DNA of 64,000 bases from Macrococcus sp. DPC7161 (GCF_004117835.1 NZ_SDSC01000004.1:62001-126000), one strand, 5' to 3'; shown: positions 18,124 through 26,642, counted from the first letter of the stretch. The notes: a model not told the origin generated them from the sequence alone. Program-made: numbers and translations.

Positions 18124-18867
18124 ATGTTTGATAGTCATATTCATTTGGATCAGTATGATGATTTAGTTTTGGATAAGATGCTTATGGACGTTAATGGTGT
18201 TATCGCTGTGAGTATGGGGATGAAGAGTTTTGAAAGGTTATTAAATATAAAGCAAAGATATAACAAAGTTCATATCGCATGTGGATTCCATCCTGAGCAA
18301 GTGATTGATATGAATGAAGTGAATGCTTTATTAAATCAAATTGATAAGCATCATGATGAACTTATCGCGATTGGTGAAGTCGGTTTGCCGCAATATTTGA
18401 TGCGTGAGGATGATTCTATTGATCAACAATCCTACATCGATGTTCTTGAATTATTTATTCAAAAAGCAGCCAAATATGATTTACCGATTGTATTACATGC
18501 CGTATATGATGATGCTTTGATTGTTTTGGATTTATTAAAGAAACACAATATTAAGCGTGCGCATTTTCATTGGTTTAAAGGTAGTGATGCGGTGCATGAT
18601 GCTATTTTAAGTACAGAGTATATGGTGAGTGTAACGCCTGATGTGACTTGGGACGATAAAACAAGACGTGTGATTGAAAGGTTTCCATTAGAAAGGTTAA
18701 TGATTGAAACGGATGGGCCATGGCCTCATAAAGGTTTTGTTAAAGAAGAGATTGCACAACAACTTTTTGGTATAATTGATGTGATTCATGATATAAAAGG
18801 TGTATCTACAAGTGACGTAATACATCAAGTCAATGAAAATACAAAGAATTTCTACCGATTAGAATAG
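18124..18867 (+). CDS. TatD-family metal-dependent hydrolase
   Basis: This is a 247-residue amidohydrolase-fold protein. Metal ligands are visible: HxH in FDSHIHLDQYD, Glu in IGEVGLPQ, His in LHAVYDDA and HFHWFKG, and Asp in IETDGPWP. TatD proteins are often 3'-5' DNases. It is the first gene of a tight operon with a LysR regulator, a small alarmone synthetase and a PP2C-like protein (gaps of ten bases or overlaps). The link to the others is unexplained. Confidence 0.85.
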   Translation: MFDSHIHLDQYDDLVLDKMLMDVNGVIAVSMGMKSFERLLNIKQRYNKVHIACGFHPEQVIDMNEVNALLNQIDKHHDELIAIGEVGLPQYLMREDDSIDQQSYIDVLELFIQKAAKYDLPIVLHAVYDDALIVLDLLKKHNIKRAHFHWFKGSDAVHDAILSTEYMVSVTPDVTWDDKTRRVIERFPLERLMIETDGPWPHKGFVKEEIAQQLFGIIDVIHDIKGVSTSDVIHQVNENTKNFYRLE

Positions 18868-18877
18868 AGGAATGCCA

Positions 18878-19756
18878 ATGAAGATTGATGATTATAGGTT
18901 GCTTGTCGCTTTAAGTGAACAAGGCACATTACGTAAAGCAGCAGACACGTTGTATATTTCCCAACCAGCAGTAAGTCAACGTTTAAAGACGATTGAAGAT
19001 GAATGGGGTACTGATATTTTCATTCGTACTAAGAAAAAATTAATAACGACTACAAACGGCGAATTGATTATTCAACATGCTAAGAAGATGTTAAAAGAAG
19101 AGACAAACTTAAAAGAGATGATTCAGTATTATGAAGGTACTGTGAATGGTAAGTTGTCGATTGGTGTTTCTAGTTTGATTGGTCAAACCATCTTACCGAA
19201 AGTATTAGAAAAATACATTAAATTATATCCTGAAGTTAAAATTAGTCTTCAAGTTGGCTCGAGTACACGCATTATGCGTAATCGCCAAGATTTTCATGTG
19301 TCTGTAATCCGTGGGACTCAAATTATGAACATGCAAAATGAAGTATTGATGAAAGATAGACATTATTTTATTTATCCAAAAGATAAAAGCGACCAACTTA
19401 ATACATTACCAATGATTGAGTTTCAAGCGGATCCTATTTATTTAAAGGATATTGAAACTTGGTACACAGAGCAATTTAAAGAAACTTATGCGCCGCAAAT
19501 TAAAACTGATCAAATTGCAACGTGTAAGGCTCTACTATTAGCCGGTGTAGGTATGACGGTATTACCTGAAGTGGTTGTAAATGATATTGATCAATCGTTA
19601 TTTGAAGTACAACTTTTATCGGTAAATGAACATGATTTATTACGTGAAACATTTTTGTGTTATGAAAGTGATATGTTAAGTTTGCCTCAAGTGAAAGCTT
19701 TTATTGAAATGATGAAAGCTGAAGTGTCCTTATTAGGAGATGTGATGAATGACTGA
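18878..19756 (+). CDS. LysR-family transcriptional regulator
   Basis: This 292-residue protein has a LysR helix-turn-helix at the N-terminus (GTLRKAADTLYISQPAVSQRLKTIEDEWG) and a periplasmic-binding-like effector domain. I chose the second ATG (18878), seven bases after GAGG; the first (18872) is too close. Its end overlaps the alarmone synthetase start by eight bases, so the two are translationally coupled. That coupling makes control of, or by, stringent signalling plausible. The effector is unknown. Confidence 0.88.
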   Translation: MKIDDYRLLVALSEQGTLRKAADTLYISQPAVSQRLKTIEDEWGTDIFIRTKKKLITTTNGELIIQHAKKMLKEETNLKEMIQYYEGTVNGKLSIGVSSLIGQTILPKVLEKYIKLYPEVKISLQVGSSTRIMRNRQDFHVSVIRGTQIMNMQNEVLMKDRHYFIYPKDKSDQLNTLPMIEFQADPIYLKDIETWYTEQFKETYAPQIKTDQIATCKALLLAGVGMTVLPEVVVNDIDQSLFEVQLLSVNEHDLLRETFLCYESDMLSLPQVKAFIEMMKAEVSLLGDVMND

Positions 19757-20408
19757 GTTGAAATTTTTATTGGAACAAGTTGAAACACATGATTATATTC
19801 GAGATATTGCTGAGAAATTTAATTATTTCTTCAAAGAATATGAAATGGGCTTGTTAGAATTACAAAGTGATATTGAAATCATCGATCTTGAATGGCAAGC
19901 ACGATATGGTTATTCTCCATTCGAACATATTAAGACACGTATCAAATCACCGATGAGTTTAAAGGAAAAGATTGAGAAAAAGGGTGTTGATTTCACTCCT
20001 GAAGCGATACGCGAAAATATATTTGATATTATCGGTGTACGTATAGTGACGAGCTTTGAAGATGACGTTTATCAAATTTATGAATTATTAAAGAATCGTA
20101 ACGATTTACGTATTAAGCGTGTTAAAGACTATATCAAAAATCCAAAACCAAGCGGATATAAGAGTTTGCATCTTATCGTGGAAACAGAGCTTGTTTTATC
20201 AGAGGGTGTAAAGTGGATTCCAGCTGAGATACAAATTCGAACGCTCGCGATGGATTTCTTCGCTTCTACAGAGCATAAACTACAATATAAATATAATACG
20301 AAAGCATTAAGTGATGACATTAGAAATGAACTTAAGGAAATTGCGGATGTTTCAAGTGCGCTAGATCAAAAGATGACTGAAGTACGTAATACTATATTAT
20401 TAGACTGA
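19749..20408 (+). CDS. relP: Small alarmone synthetase, RelP-like
   Basis: This 219-residue protein is a stand-alone (p)ppGpp synthetase with no hydrolase domain. It has SPFEHIKTRIKSP, FDIIGVRIVTSFEDDVYQIYELL, NPKPSGYKSLHLIVE and EIQIRTLAMDFFASTEHKLQYKY, the sequence of motifs shared by RelP and RelQ. The segment SPFEHIKTRIKS and the absence of the usual RelQ N-terminus and NAD-kinase neighbour favour RelP; RelQ cannot be excluded. It transfers pyrophosphate from ATP to GDP/GTP. In S. aureus RelP responds to cell-wall stress at the transcription level. Here it is embedded between LysR and PP2C-like genes. Confidence 0.8.
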   Translation: MTELKFLLEQVETHDYIRDIAEKFNYFFKEYEMGLLELQSDIEIIDLEWQARYGYSPFEHIKTRIKSPMSLKEKIEKKGVDFTPEAIRENIFDIIGVRIVTSFEDDVYQIYELLKNRNDLRIKRVKDYIKNPKPSGYKSLHLIVETELVLSEGVKWIPAEIQIRTLAMDFFASTEHKLQYKYNTKALSDDIRNELKEIADVSSALDQKMTEVRNTILLD

Positions 20409-20416
20409 GGTGGCTT

Positions 20417-21220
20417 ATGATTCAATCTGTATTAGAAAAAGGTATTGGCTTAATGAACGAAGATGCTTTAATAATTAATGATAAATTGAAAGTATACGGT
20501 GTTATAGATGGTGTCACGAGTCTTGCTGGTGTAGTGATTGATGGTAAGTCGCCAGGATTTTTGGCAAGCCAAGTGGTGAAGCAATCGTTTGAGTCAACGA
20601 CTTTAAATAATTTAGACAAAATGACCATTGAAGCGAATGCGAATATTCAACGTTTGATGGATGAAATGCACATTGAAATCAATAAGAAAGCAGATCGATT
20701 TCAATGTTGCCATGCGGTCGTTCAATTAAAGGATGATAAAATCTTTTATACAAGTTCTGCGGATTGTGTTATTTATACAATAGGTGATACAGTGCAACAA
20801 ATTGTTCCCACATTTAAAAAAGATAAAGAAAGTAAATCGGTCTCTAAGTGGTTAAAAAAGTATCCGAATGCATATGAACTAAAGGCATTACCTGAAGAAA
20901 TGATTCAAGCTTCAAATACAGCTAAAGAAGCGGCGAATGAAATGGGTGGATACAGTGTCATGAATGGGGATGTGTTGTTTAATCAAGCATTTAATGCAGG
21001 TGAAATAAATAAAGCGAATATCACACACATTTTAATTACTACTGACGGCTTTTATGACATAGAAAATGTTGGGTTAGAAACATTTGTACGTCAATCATTA
21101 AATGGACTTGATGTTTTTTTAGAAGACATGATTACTAAAGAAATTGTAGACAAAACAAAAACGCTTTACCCGCGCGTAAAGGTACACGATGATAAAGCGG
21201 CAGTACTTATCAAACTATAG
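20417..21220 (+). CDS. PP2C-like serine/threonine phosphatase
   Basis: This 267-residue protein has PPM/PP2C metal motifs: GLMNEDAL near the start, VYGVIDGVTS, SSADCVIY, TTDGFYD and the closing HDDKAAV. These carry the aspartates that bind two metal ions. It follows the alarmone synthetase by nine bases with GAGGTGG upstream. It could dephosphorylate a protein or act in signalling with the LysR/RelP pair. Its end overlaps the convergent MOSC gene by six bases. Confidence 0.8.
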   Translation: MIQSVLEKGIGLMNEDALIINDKLKVYGVIDGVTSLAGVVIDGKSPGFLASQVVKQSFESTTLNNLDKMTIEANANIQRLMDEMHIEINKKADRFQCCHAVVQLKDDKIFYTSSADCVIYTIGDTVQQIVPTFKKDKESKSVSKWLKKYPNAYELKALPEEMIQASNTAKEAANEMGGYSVMNGDVLFNQAFNAGEINKANITHILITTDGFYDIENVGLETFVRQSLNGLDVFLEDMITKEIVDKTKTLYPRVKVHDDKAAVLIKL

Positions 21221-21856
21221 TTTTTCTAATTGTGATTGAAACTTTTCTTTATGACTTAACGGTAACGCATCGACTAAAAGCGCTTTTTCTAAAAGTGCTT
21301 TATTTTTTTTGTCATGATATTTCAGTGTATTAAATTCATCAATCGTAAATTGAACTGGATGTCGTTCAATAAGTTCTAAAGCATCTCCAGGATGTACTGT
21401 ACCTTCTTTAAGCACTCGGAAATAACAACCTGTCGCATTTTTAGCGAGTATCATTTTTACGATATCTGGGACTCCATGGATTTGGGCAATAGTATTGCAT
21501 GGACCACGTGACTCCGTTACTTGAATGATGCCTTCACCAAGTTTAAACGTATCGCCTATTGCAATATTATCCTTTGTTAATCCTCTTGTTGTGATGTTCT
21601 CACCAAATGCTGCATATTCTGGCATATTAGGGATGTATGATTCCCAAAGTGCATAATCATCTTTATCGTATAAACAAATGGCCTTATCAACACCGCCATG
21701 TAATTTATATACGTGTTCATCACCAACTAAACCTAATTTATTTAAATATGTAGGTTCAGTAATCGGTGTTTTTAAATAAGCTGTATGTATTGTTTTATCG
21801 CCAACATTGACATCTTTTGCTTTACCACTACATATTTGTAATATTTCGAATTTCAT
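21215..21856 (-). CDS. MOSC-domain protein (YiiM-like)
   Basis: This 213-residue protein has a MOSC (molybdenum cofactor sulfurase C-terminal) domain: GLVGDEHVYKLHGGVDKAICLY, AAFGENITTRGL, GDTFKLGEGIIQVTESRGPC. The last Cys of the domain is the usual MOSC cysteine. YiiM-type proteins take part in molybdenum-cofactor-dependent reduction of N-hydroxylated bases. No other moco gene is nearby. The start at 21856 has AGGAGT upstream. Confidence 0.85.
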   Translation of the reverse strand: MKFEILQICSGKAKDVNVGDKTIHTAYLKTPITEPTYLNKLGLVGDEHVYKLHGGVDKAICLYDKDDYALWESYIPNMPEYAAFGENITTRGLTKDNIAIGDTFKLGEGIIQVTESRGPCNTIAQIHGVPDIVKMILAKNATGCYFRVLKEGTVHPGDALELIERHPVQFTIDEFNTLKYHDKKNKALLEKALLVDALPLSHKEKFQSQLEKL

Positions 21857-21938
21857 GACTACAACTCCTTTTCATTACAAAGTTACTTGTTTTCATCTAT
21901 AATATATGAATACGAATAAAAATAAAAGTTGGTGAGTT

Positions 21939-23141
21939 ATGTTAATCGGATTATTGAAGATTAAAAATTACAAATTGTTCTTAATGAACATGATATTACT
22001 CGGTATGGGACTTGCCATTACTGTACCGTTTTTTATTTTATATGCAACCAATGGATTAGGCATGTCTCGAGGTCAATATGGACTATTAATGGCGCTTGCA
22101 GCATTGGCAGGCTTTTCAATGAATACGATGATTGCAAGATTCTCGGACTCAGGAAAAGTGAACCGTAAATGGTTGATTATATTTAGTTTAATGATGGCAG
22201 CTTGTGGGTTTAGTGTTTATTTCTTTATACACTCAGTGTTTTGGTTTATTATTTTATACGTTTTATTTATTGGATTAGCTGCTCCCGCAATGCCTCAAAT
22301 GTATGCTTCAGCAAGAGAGAGTATTAATGAATCTGCTTCTAGTAAACATGCAGTGTTAGCAAATACTGTTTTAAGATCAATGTTTAGTTTAGGATTTTTA
22401 TTTGGACCATTAGTTGGCACGGTATTATTAAATAAATTTGGTTATGATGGTTTATTTGGTGGGACTGTGGTTTTATATGTTGTTGTAATGGTCACAATGT
22501 TATTCTTTTTCAAAGATATTAAAGTTACACCAGTAAAAGTAACATCAAGACAAGTAGAAACACGCGCACCGAATTTACTACGTGATAAATACTTACTTGT
22601 GCCATTTCTTGCATTTGTAATGCTTCATGTTGGTCAGTGGATGTATACATTAAATATGCCGTTGTTTGTAACAGAATATATCAATGGCAAAGAGGCGGAT
22701 GTAGGTCATTTAGCAAGTTTATGTGCGGGTCTTGAAGTACCATTTATGATTATTTTAGGAGTGCTTGCAAGTAAGTTTCAAACGAGAACTTTGCTGATGA
22801 TTGGTGCTGTTTTCGGTGGAGGTTATTATTTTTCAATAGGTGTATTTGATAGTGTTACTGCGATGTTAATCGGGCAGTTAGGATTGGCATTTTTCTTAGC
22901 GATATTGTTAGGACTTGGTATAAGTTACTTTCAAGATATTTTGCCGCAATTTCCTGGGTATGCATCGACGTTGTTTAGTAATGCTATGATTGCTGGTCAA
23001 TTGATTGGGAACTCATTAGGTGGTGTGATGAGTGATATTGTTGGTTTAGGAAATGTCTTTTTCATATCTGCAGGCTTTATATTCATTGCATTTATTTTAT
23101 TAATTTTTACAAAACCAGTGAACATGGAGGAATTACAATGA
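21939..23141 (+). CDS. MFS transporter, sugar-efflux (SetB)-like
   Basis: This 400-residue protein has 12 membrane helices and ends with NPV-like MEELQ. The pattern (MNTMIARFSDSGKVNRK between helices 2 and 3, FGPLVGTVLLNKFG in helix 5) resembles SetB-type sugar efflux and related staphylococcal MFS exporters. It overlaps the DUF456 gene by four bases. The substrate is unknown. Confidence 0.75.
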   Translation: MLIGLLKIKNYKLFLMNMILLGMGLAITVPFFILYATNGLGMSRGQYGLLMALAALAGFSMNTMIARFSDSGKVNRKWLIIFSLMMAACGFSVYFFIHSVFWFIILYVLFIGLAAPAMPQMYASARESINESASSKHAVLANTVLRSMFSLGFLFGPLVGTVLLNKFGYDGLFGGTVVLYVVVMVTMLFFFKDIKVTPVKVTSRQVETRAPNLLRDKYLLVPFLAFVMLHVGQWMYTLNMPLFVTEYINGKEADVGHLASLCAGLEVPFMIILGVLASKFQTRTLLMIGAVFGGGYYFSIGVFDSVTAMLIGQLGLAFFLAILLGLGISYFQDILPQFPGYASTLFSNAMIAGQLIGNSLGGVMSDIVGLGNVFFISAGFIFIAFILLIFTKPVNMEELQ

Positions 23142-23620
23142 GTATGTTATGGTGGATTATTGTTATTTGCGCCTTTTTACTTGGGTTTGCAAGCTTATTA
23201 GTACCGATGATACCAGGTGTTGTCGTGATGTGGGTTGGTTTTTTAACGTATCACTTTGGCATTGATCATCATAAGTTATCGATTTGGTTTTGGTTAGCTA
23301 TGGTCACATTAACAATCGTGATATTAGTAAGTGACTATGTGGCAGGAAGTTATTTTGTAAAGAAGTATGGAGGAAGTAAAGCAGGTGAAATCACAGCAGC
23401 ATTAGCGGTATTTGCAGGAAGCTTTATATTCCCCCCATTCGGAATCCTTATTGTACCTTTTGTAGCAGTAATGGTTGTAGAACTAGTGTCACACCAAGAT
23501 TTCAAAAGAGCATTTGATGCGAGTATCGGATCGTTATTTGGATTTTTAGCAAGTACATTGGCCAAATTTATGATTATGGTTGTTATGATATTATGGTTTA
23601 TATTTGATATTATCGTATAA
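23138..23620 (+). CDS. DUF456 membrane protein
   Basis: This is a 160-residue membrane protein with four or five helices and the glycine-rich patterns of DUF456 (PMIPGVVVMWVGFLTYH, then AVFAGSFIFPPFGILIVPFVAV). The function is unknown. It is the second gene of the MFS transcript, overlapping it in ATGA form, and a bidirectional terminator follows. Confidence 0.8.
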   Translation: MSMLWWIIVICAFLLGFASLLVPMIPGVVVMWVGFLTYHFGIDHHKLSIWFWLAMVTLTIVILVSDYVAGSYFVKKYGGSKAGEITAALAVFAGSFIFPPFGILIVPFVAVMVVELVSHQDFKRAFDASIGSLFGFLASTLAKFMIMVVMILWFIFDIIV

Positions 23621-23652
23621 AAAAGTTCGCCTAATTTGGCGAACTTTTTTGT
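23619..23652. terminator. Bidirectional terminator
   Basis: Arms AAAAAAGTTCGCC and GGCGAACTTTTTT around TAATTT. It serves both the DUF456 gene and the convergent membrane-protein gene, whose last codons lie inside it. Confidence 0.88.
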
Positions 23653-24317
23653 TTGGAATATTTTCGAAAAGGTTTTGTGAGTTGCTTGATGATAATGATA
23701 AGTGTGACGATAATAATCCAATAAATATACCAATGGATGTATTGTTTTGGACCTAGATGAATTTCATTTTTAAATTCAATTAAAATAATAGGTACTATGG
23801 CATAGATTAAATAAAGGATGAGATTATTAACTTCAAATATCTTCTTAGGCTTAAAAGCATTTTTGATCACATTATGTTTAATGATTTGAGCTGCAGAGTA
23901 AATCAATGCTGCTGCGATAATAACAGATATGAAGAACGGTATGATATAAATTTTGTTAAATTGATTGGCGTATAATTGTAAGTATGTTTCTTTTACACCG
24001 AAATATAAGAAATATGCAGTAACTAATATGCAGCCATATATATAGGGAATGAATTTATTTAAATCTTCATTGAATGAAGCCTCTATTAATAGGTGATCTG
24101 TGAAACTTTTTTGATCATGATTAAAGAAAGTTTCAGGATTAATATGTTCTAATTGAGCTTGTCTTAAATCATCAAGTAATTTGAGTAACAATGTATGAGC
24201 TTTGTGTATGTTTATATTTTGATGGGTAAGTAAATAATTTTTACTTTCAAAGTATGCGTTTTTGTACTCGCTATAAAGTAATAATAACTTTTCGTGTTCT
24301 TCTTTCTCAAAAGACAT
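23631..24317 (-). CDS. Hypothetical membrane protein
   Basis: I do not recognise this 228-residue protein. Its first 95 residues are soluble and rich in E, K, L and N, with a likely helical build (HEKLLLLYSEYKNAYFESKNYLL). Four membrane helices follow and it ends in a basic tail. It is a single gene facing the 61-bp repeat array, and its stop codon lies within the shared terminator. Confidence 0.55.
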   Translation of the reverse strand: MSFEKEEHEKLLLLYSEYKNAYFESKNYLLTHQNINIHKAHTLLLKLLDDLRQAQLEHINPETFFNHDQKSFTDHLLIEASFNEDLNKFIPYIYGCILVTAYFLYFGVKETYLQLYANQFNKIYIIPFFISVIIAAALIYSAAQIIKHNVIKNAFKPKKIFEVNNLILYLIYAIVPIILIEFKNEIHLGPKQYIHWYIYWIIIVTLIIIIKQLTKPFRKYSKQKSSPN

Positions 24318-24410
24318 GGAAACACCTCGATAAATCGTAATATTTTGATTTATGATATCACAAGGTTGTTAATAAATGAAGTGATGGTGTTTTGGGTATG
24401 TTAATTTAAT

Positions 24411-24817
24411 GAGTAGTGGCACTCAAAATAAATCTGAGTGCCACAACGACATGAAATCATGTGAAAAAATTGAGTAGTGGCACTCAAAATGAATCTGAGT
24501 GCCACAACGAAGTGAAATCATGGGAAAAATATGAGTAGTGGCACTCAAAATAAATCTGAGTGCCACAACGAAGTGAAATCATGGGAAAAATATGAGTAGT
24601 GGCACTCAAAACGAATCTGAGTGCCACAACGATATGAAATCATGTGAAAAAATTGAGTAGTGGCACTCAAAACAAATCTGAGTGCCACAACGACAAGAAA
24701 CCATGTGAAAAAATTGAGTAGTGGCACTCAAAATAAATCTGAGTGCCACAACGTCAAGAAATCATGTGAAAAAATTGAGTAGTGGCACTCAAAATAAATC
24801 TGAGTGCCACAACGATA
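24411..24817. repeat. 61-bp tandem palindromic repeat array, seven units
   Basis: The only gene-free stretch longer than 300 bases (24318-24834) holds this array. Units begin at 24411, 24472, 24533, 24594, 24655, 24716 and 24777, an exact 61-base period; the last is partial. Each unit carries a 10-bp inverted repeat GTGGCACTCA / TGAGTGCCAC that is identical in every copy. The 9-base loop varies (AAATAAATC, AAATGAATC, AAACGAATC, AAACAAATC). The segment between stems (around CATGAAATCATG) is similar but not identical. A 61-base period cannot encode a repeated peptide in one frame. It looks like a staphylococcal intergenic VNTR. Confidence 0.9.
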
Positions 24818-24834
24818 TCAACCACATTAATTAT

Positions 24835-25920
24835 CTATCTTCTATTTCCTTTTAACTTACGCATCTCTGCACCGATCTTAGTGTTTTTCTTCCATAAATC
24901 TTTTTGTTCACGCATCAATGCTTCATTATTTTTTCGTTCATGAAAGTCTAACTCGCGTTTGTATTTTAAATAACGGTCATAACGTGATGCATCAAGTGTT
25001 CCACTAGCTAGTGCTGCTTGTATTTGACATCCTGGTTCATTTTGGTGGGTACAATCATTGAATTTACATTGTGTCATTAGTGTTTCAATGTCTTCAAATT
25101 CTGTTTGTAGGCCATGGTTATCACCCGTACTCCAAAGTTGGAACTCTCTCATACCAGGTGTATCTATTAATATGCCACCATCTTCAATGATCAATAATTC
25201 TCGATGTGTTGTGGTATGTTTGCCTTTGTCATCACTTTCACGGATAGCTTGAGTTTGCATGACTTCTTTACCTATTAATCTGTTGATTAATGTTGACTTA
25301 CCAACACCTGATGAGCCTAAAAGTGTACCTGTTTTATTAGGTTTCAAATAATCCTTTAATGCATCTATATTTGTATCTTCTTCTGTTGATACAAAATAAA
25401 CCGGTACACCAAAAGCAACGTTTTGGATTTCAGCTTCCATGATTTCTTTGTCTAAATCACTCGCTAAATCTGCTTTAGTCATCACAATAATCGGTGTTGC
25501 ACCTGAGTCATATGTTGCAATCAAGTAGCGTTCAAGTCGATGGATGTTAAAGTTATCGTTGCAACTCATTGTTAAGAATGCATAATCAATATTTGCAGAT
25601 ATGATTTGAGGCTTAGTTTCATTGCCAGCAGCATTTCGTATGAAGCTTTGAGTACGTGTAAGTATATGTTCAATTGTCCCTTTTTGTTCGTTATCCCAAG
25701 GTTTGATTAATACAAAATCACCTACAGCTGGTAGTAATGTAAGGTCAGTTAATTGATATTTGAATTTACCAGGTAACTCACATAAATATGTGCCTTCTTC
25801 AGTGATCACACGGTATAAACCTTTATGTTGGGTAGAGATGCGCCCTTTGATTAATGCAGCATCGATTTGTTGTGCTTCTTTATTTAATGATTCTGTAAAT
25901 CCTAATTGAAATAAGTTCAT
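24835..25920 (-). CDS. RsgA-like (YjeQ) circularly permuted GTPase, second-type long form
   Basis: This 361-residue GTPase has the permuted motif order of RsgA: G4 TKAD in IIVMTKADL, then G1 GSSGVGKST and G3 DTPGMREF, followed by a zinc site CKFNDCTHQNEPGC. An N-terminal OB-like domain precedes it. RsgA helps mature the 30S subunit and is inhibited by (p)ppGpp. Typical staphylococcal RsgA has about 290 residues; this one is longer, with a basic C-terminal helix, and is likely a paralogue of the housekeeping enzyme, which is not in the window. Expression runs through a leader peptide and attenuator (see 25936-26095). Confidence 0.85.
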   Translation of the reverse strand: MNLFQLGFTESLNKEAQQIDAALIKGRISTQHKGLYRVITEEGTYLCELPGKFKYQLTDLTLLPAVGDFVLIKPWDNEQKGTIEHILTRTQSFIRNAAGNETKPQIISANIDYAFLTMSCNDNFNIHRLERYLIATYDSGATPIIVMTKADLASDLDKEIMEAEIQNVAFGVPVYFVSTEEDTNIDALKDYLKPNKTGTLLGSSGVGKSTLINRLIGKEVMQTQAIRESDDKGKHTTTHRELLIIEDGGILIDTPGMREFQLWSTGDNHGLQTEFEDIETLMTQCKFNDCTHQNEPGCQIQAALASGTLDASRYDRYLKYKRELDFHERKNNEALMREQKDLWKKNTKIGAEMRKLKGNRR

Positions 25921-25935
25921 ATTCGTCTCCTTTTA

Positions 25936-25968
25936 TAAAAAAATACCCGTGGCAAAGAACCACGGGTA
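25936..25968 (-). terminator. Attenuator terminator upstream of the RsgA-like gene
   Basis: On the minus strand a perfect 9-bp stem, TACCCGTGG / CCACGGGTA, is followed by seven U residues. It ends about ten bases before the AAAGGAG ribosome binding site of the RsgA-like gene, so transcription must read through it to express the gene. Confidence 0.85.
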
Positions 25969-25980
25969 CAATGGAAACGT

Positions 25981-26040
25981 TTAAGAAACGTACGATGCCC
26001 ATGATTCTATAGTGTCGATTGTCATCATTAACTTCATCAT
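25981..26040 (-). CDS. Leader peptide of the RsgA-like gene (19 residues)
   Basis: A short ORF on the minus strand encodes MMKLMMTIDTIESWASYVS. GAAAGG lies ten bases upstream of its ATG and its TAA stop lies in the loop of a small ACGTTT / AAACGT hairpin, 12 bases before the attenuator stem. A consensus promoter stands 27 bases upstream. This is the layout of ribosome-mediated attenuation: a ribosome stalling on or lagging in the peptide would change folding of the terminator region. It is too short for routine gene callers. An overlapping longer frame exists and is dismissed. Confidence 0.6.
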   Translation of the reverse strand: MMKLMMTIDTIESWASYVS

Positions 26041-26066
26041 AAGGCATCATCCTTTCTTTTTTTTCA

Positions 26067-26095
26067 ATAATATAAAAAATACCGTTTGAAGTCAA
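26067..26095 (-). promoter_or_regulatory. Promoter of the RsgA-like leader transcript
   Basis: On the minus strand, TTGACT (26090-26095) and TATTAT (26067-26072) have a 17-base spacer. Transcription would start near 26060, leaving a leader of about 140 bases. Confidence 0.75.
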
Positions 26096-26104
26096 CTTTT
26101 AAAT

Positions 26105-26133
26105 TTGTCACAACATAATATATCCTTTAGAAT
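26105..26133 (+). promoter_or_regulatory. Promoter of the DinB-family gene
   Basis: TTGTCA (26105-26110) and TAGAAT (26128-26133) with a 17-base spacer, about 30 bases before the start codon and divergent from the RsgA-like promoter. Confidence 0.6.
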
Positions 26134-26163
26134 GATATTATGAAAGATTATTAGGAGGCTATT

Positions 26164-26634
26164 ATGTATACTTCAAAACAGCAATTAGTACAAGATGTAA
26201 AAATGCTAACAGCAACGACACAAACTTGTATCAATGAATTAACTGACGAATCTTTATCTCAAGCGGTATCTGAAAAAGATCGTACTTTAGGAGAAATTGC
26301 TTGGCACATTACAACAAGTGTTGTAGGATTTGCGAATCAAGCTGGATTAAAAGCTGAAGGTGCTGGCTTTGGTGCGGATATGCCTGAGTCTGCTGAAGCG
26401 ATGAAACAAGCTTATCAAGAAAATGCGAATGCTGTTATCGAACAATACGAAGCTTTAACAGATGAAGATTTAATGAAAGAAGTAGACTTCTTCGGTCATC
26501 CAATGCCAATGGGGGCTTTGTTAAGTGCGTATACTTTACATGAAGTACACCACCGTGGTCAAATGACTGTATTAATGCGTCAAGCAGATTTGAAAGTTCC
26601 TTCTATTTATGGACCTTCACGTGATGGAGAATAA
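26164..26634 (+). CDS. DinB-superfamily protein
   Basis: This 156-residue four-helix protein has the DinB/YfiT metal-ligand pattern: a His in EIAWHITTS and the pair in LHEVHHRGQ. Several DinB-type proteins are thiol- (bacillithiol) dependent transferases, and S. aureus has such an S-transferase family, but no reaction can be assigned here. The ATG at 26164 is preceded by TAGGAGG. It stands alone with its own promoter and terminator. Confidence 0.8.
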   Translation: MYTSKQQLVQDVKMLTATTQTCINELTDESLSQAVSEKDRTLGEIAWHITTSVVGFANQAGLKAEGAGFGADMPESAEAMKQAYQENANAVIEQYEALTDEDLMKEVDFFGHPMPMGALLSAYTLHEVHHRGQMTVLMRQADLKVPSIYGPSRDGE

Positions 26635-26642
26635 TTAAACTT

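Noticed and set aside
24317-24410. SigB-like GGGTAT near 24395
   Set aside because: No GTTTAA at a suitable distance upstream.
24545-24727. 60-residue ORF across the repeat array
   Set aside because: It is a chance frame through the palindromic repeats, with repeated residue patterns from a 61-base period and no ribosome site.
24411-24817. CRISPR array
   Set aside because: Spacing is regular, but the segments between the repeated stems are near-identical rather than unique, and no cas gene is nearby.
25880-26095. 71-residue minus-strand ORF upstream of the RsgA-like gene
   Set aside because: It runs through the attenuator and into the GTPase gene; the 19-codon ORF in another frame has the better spacing to GAAAGG.
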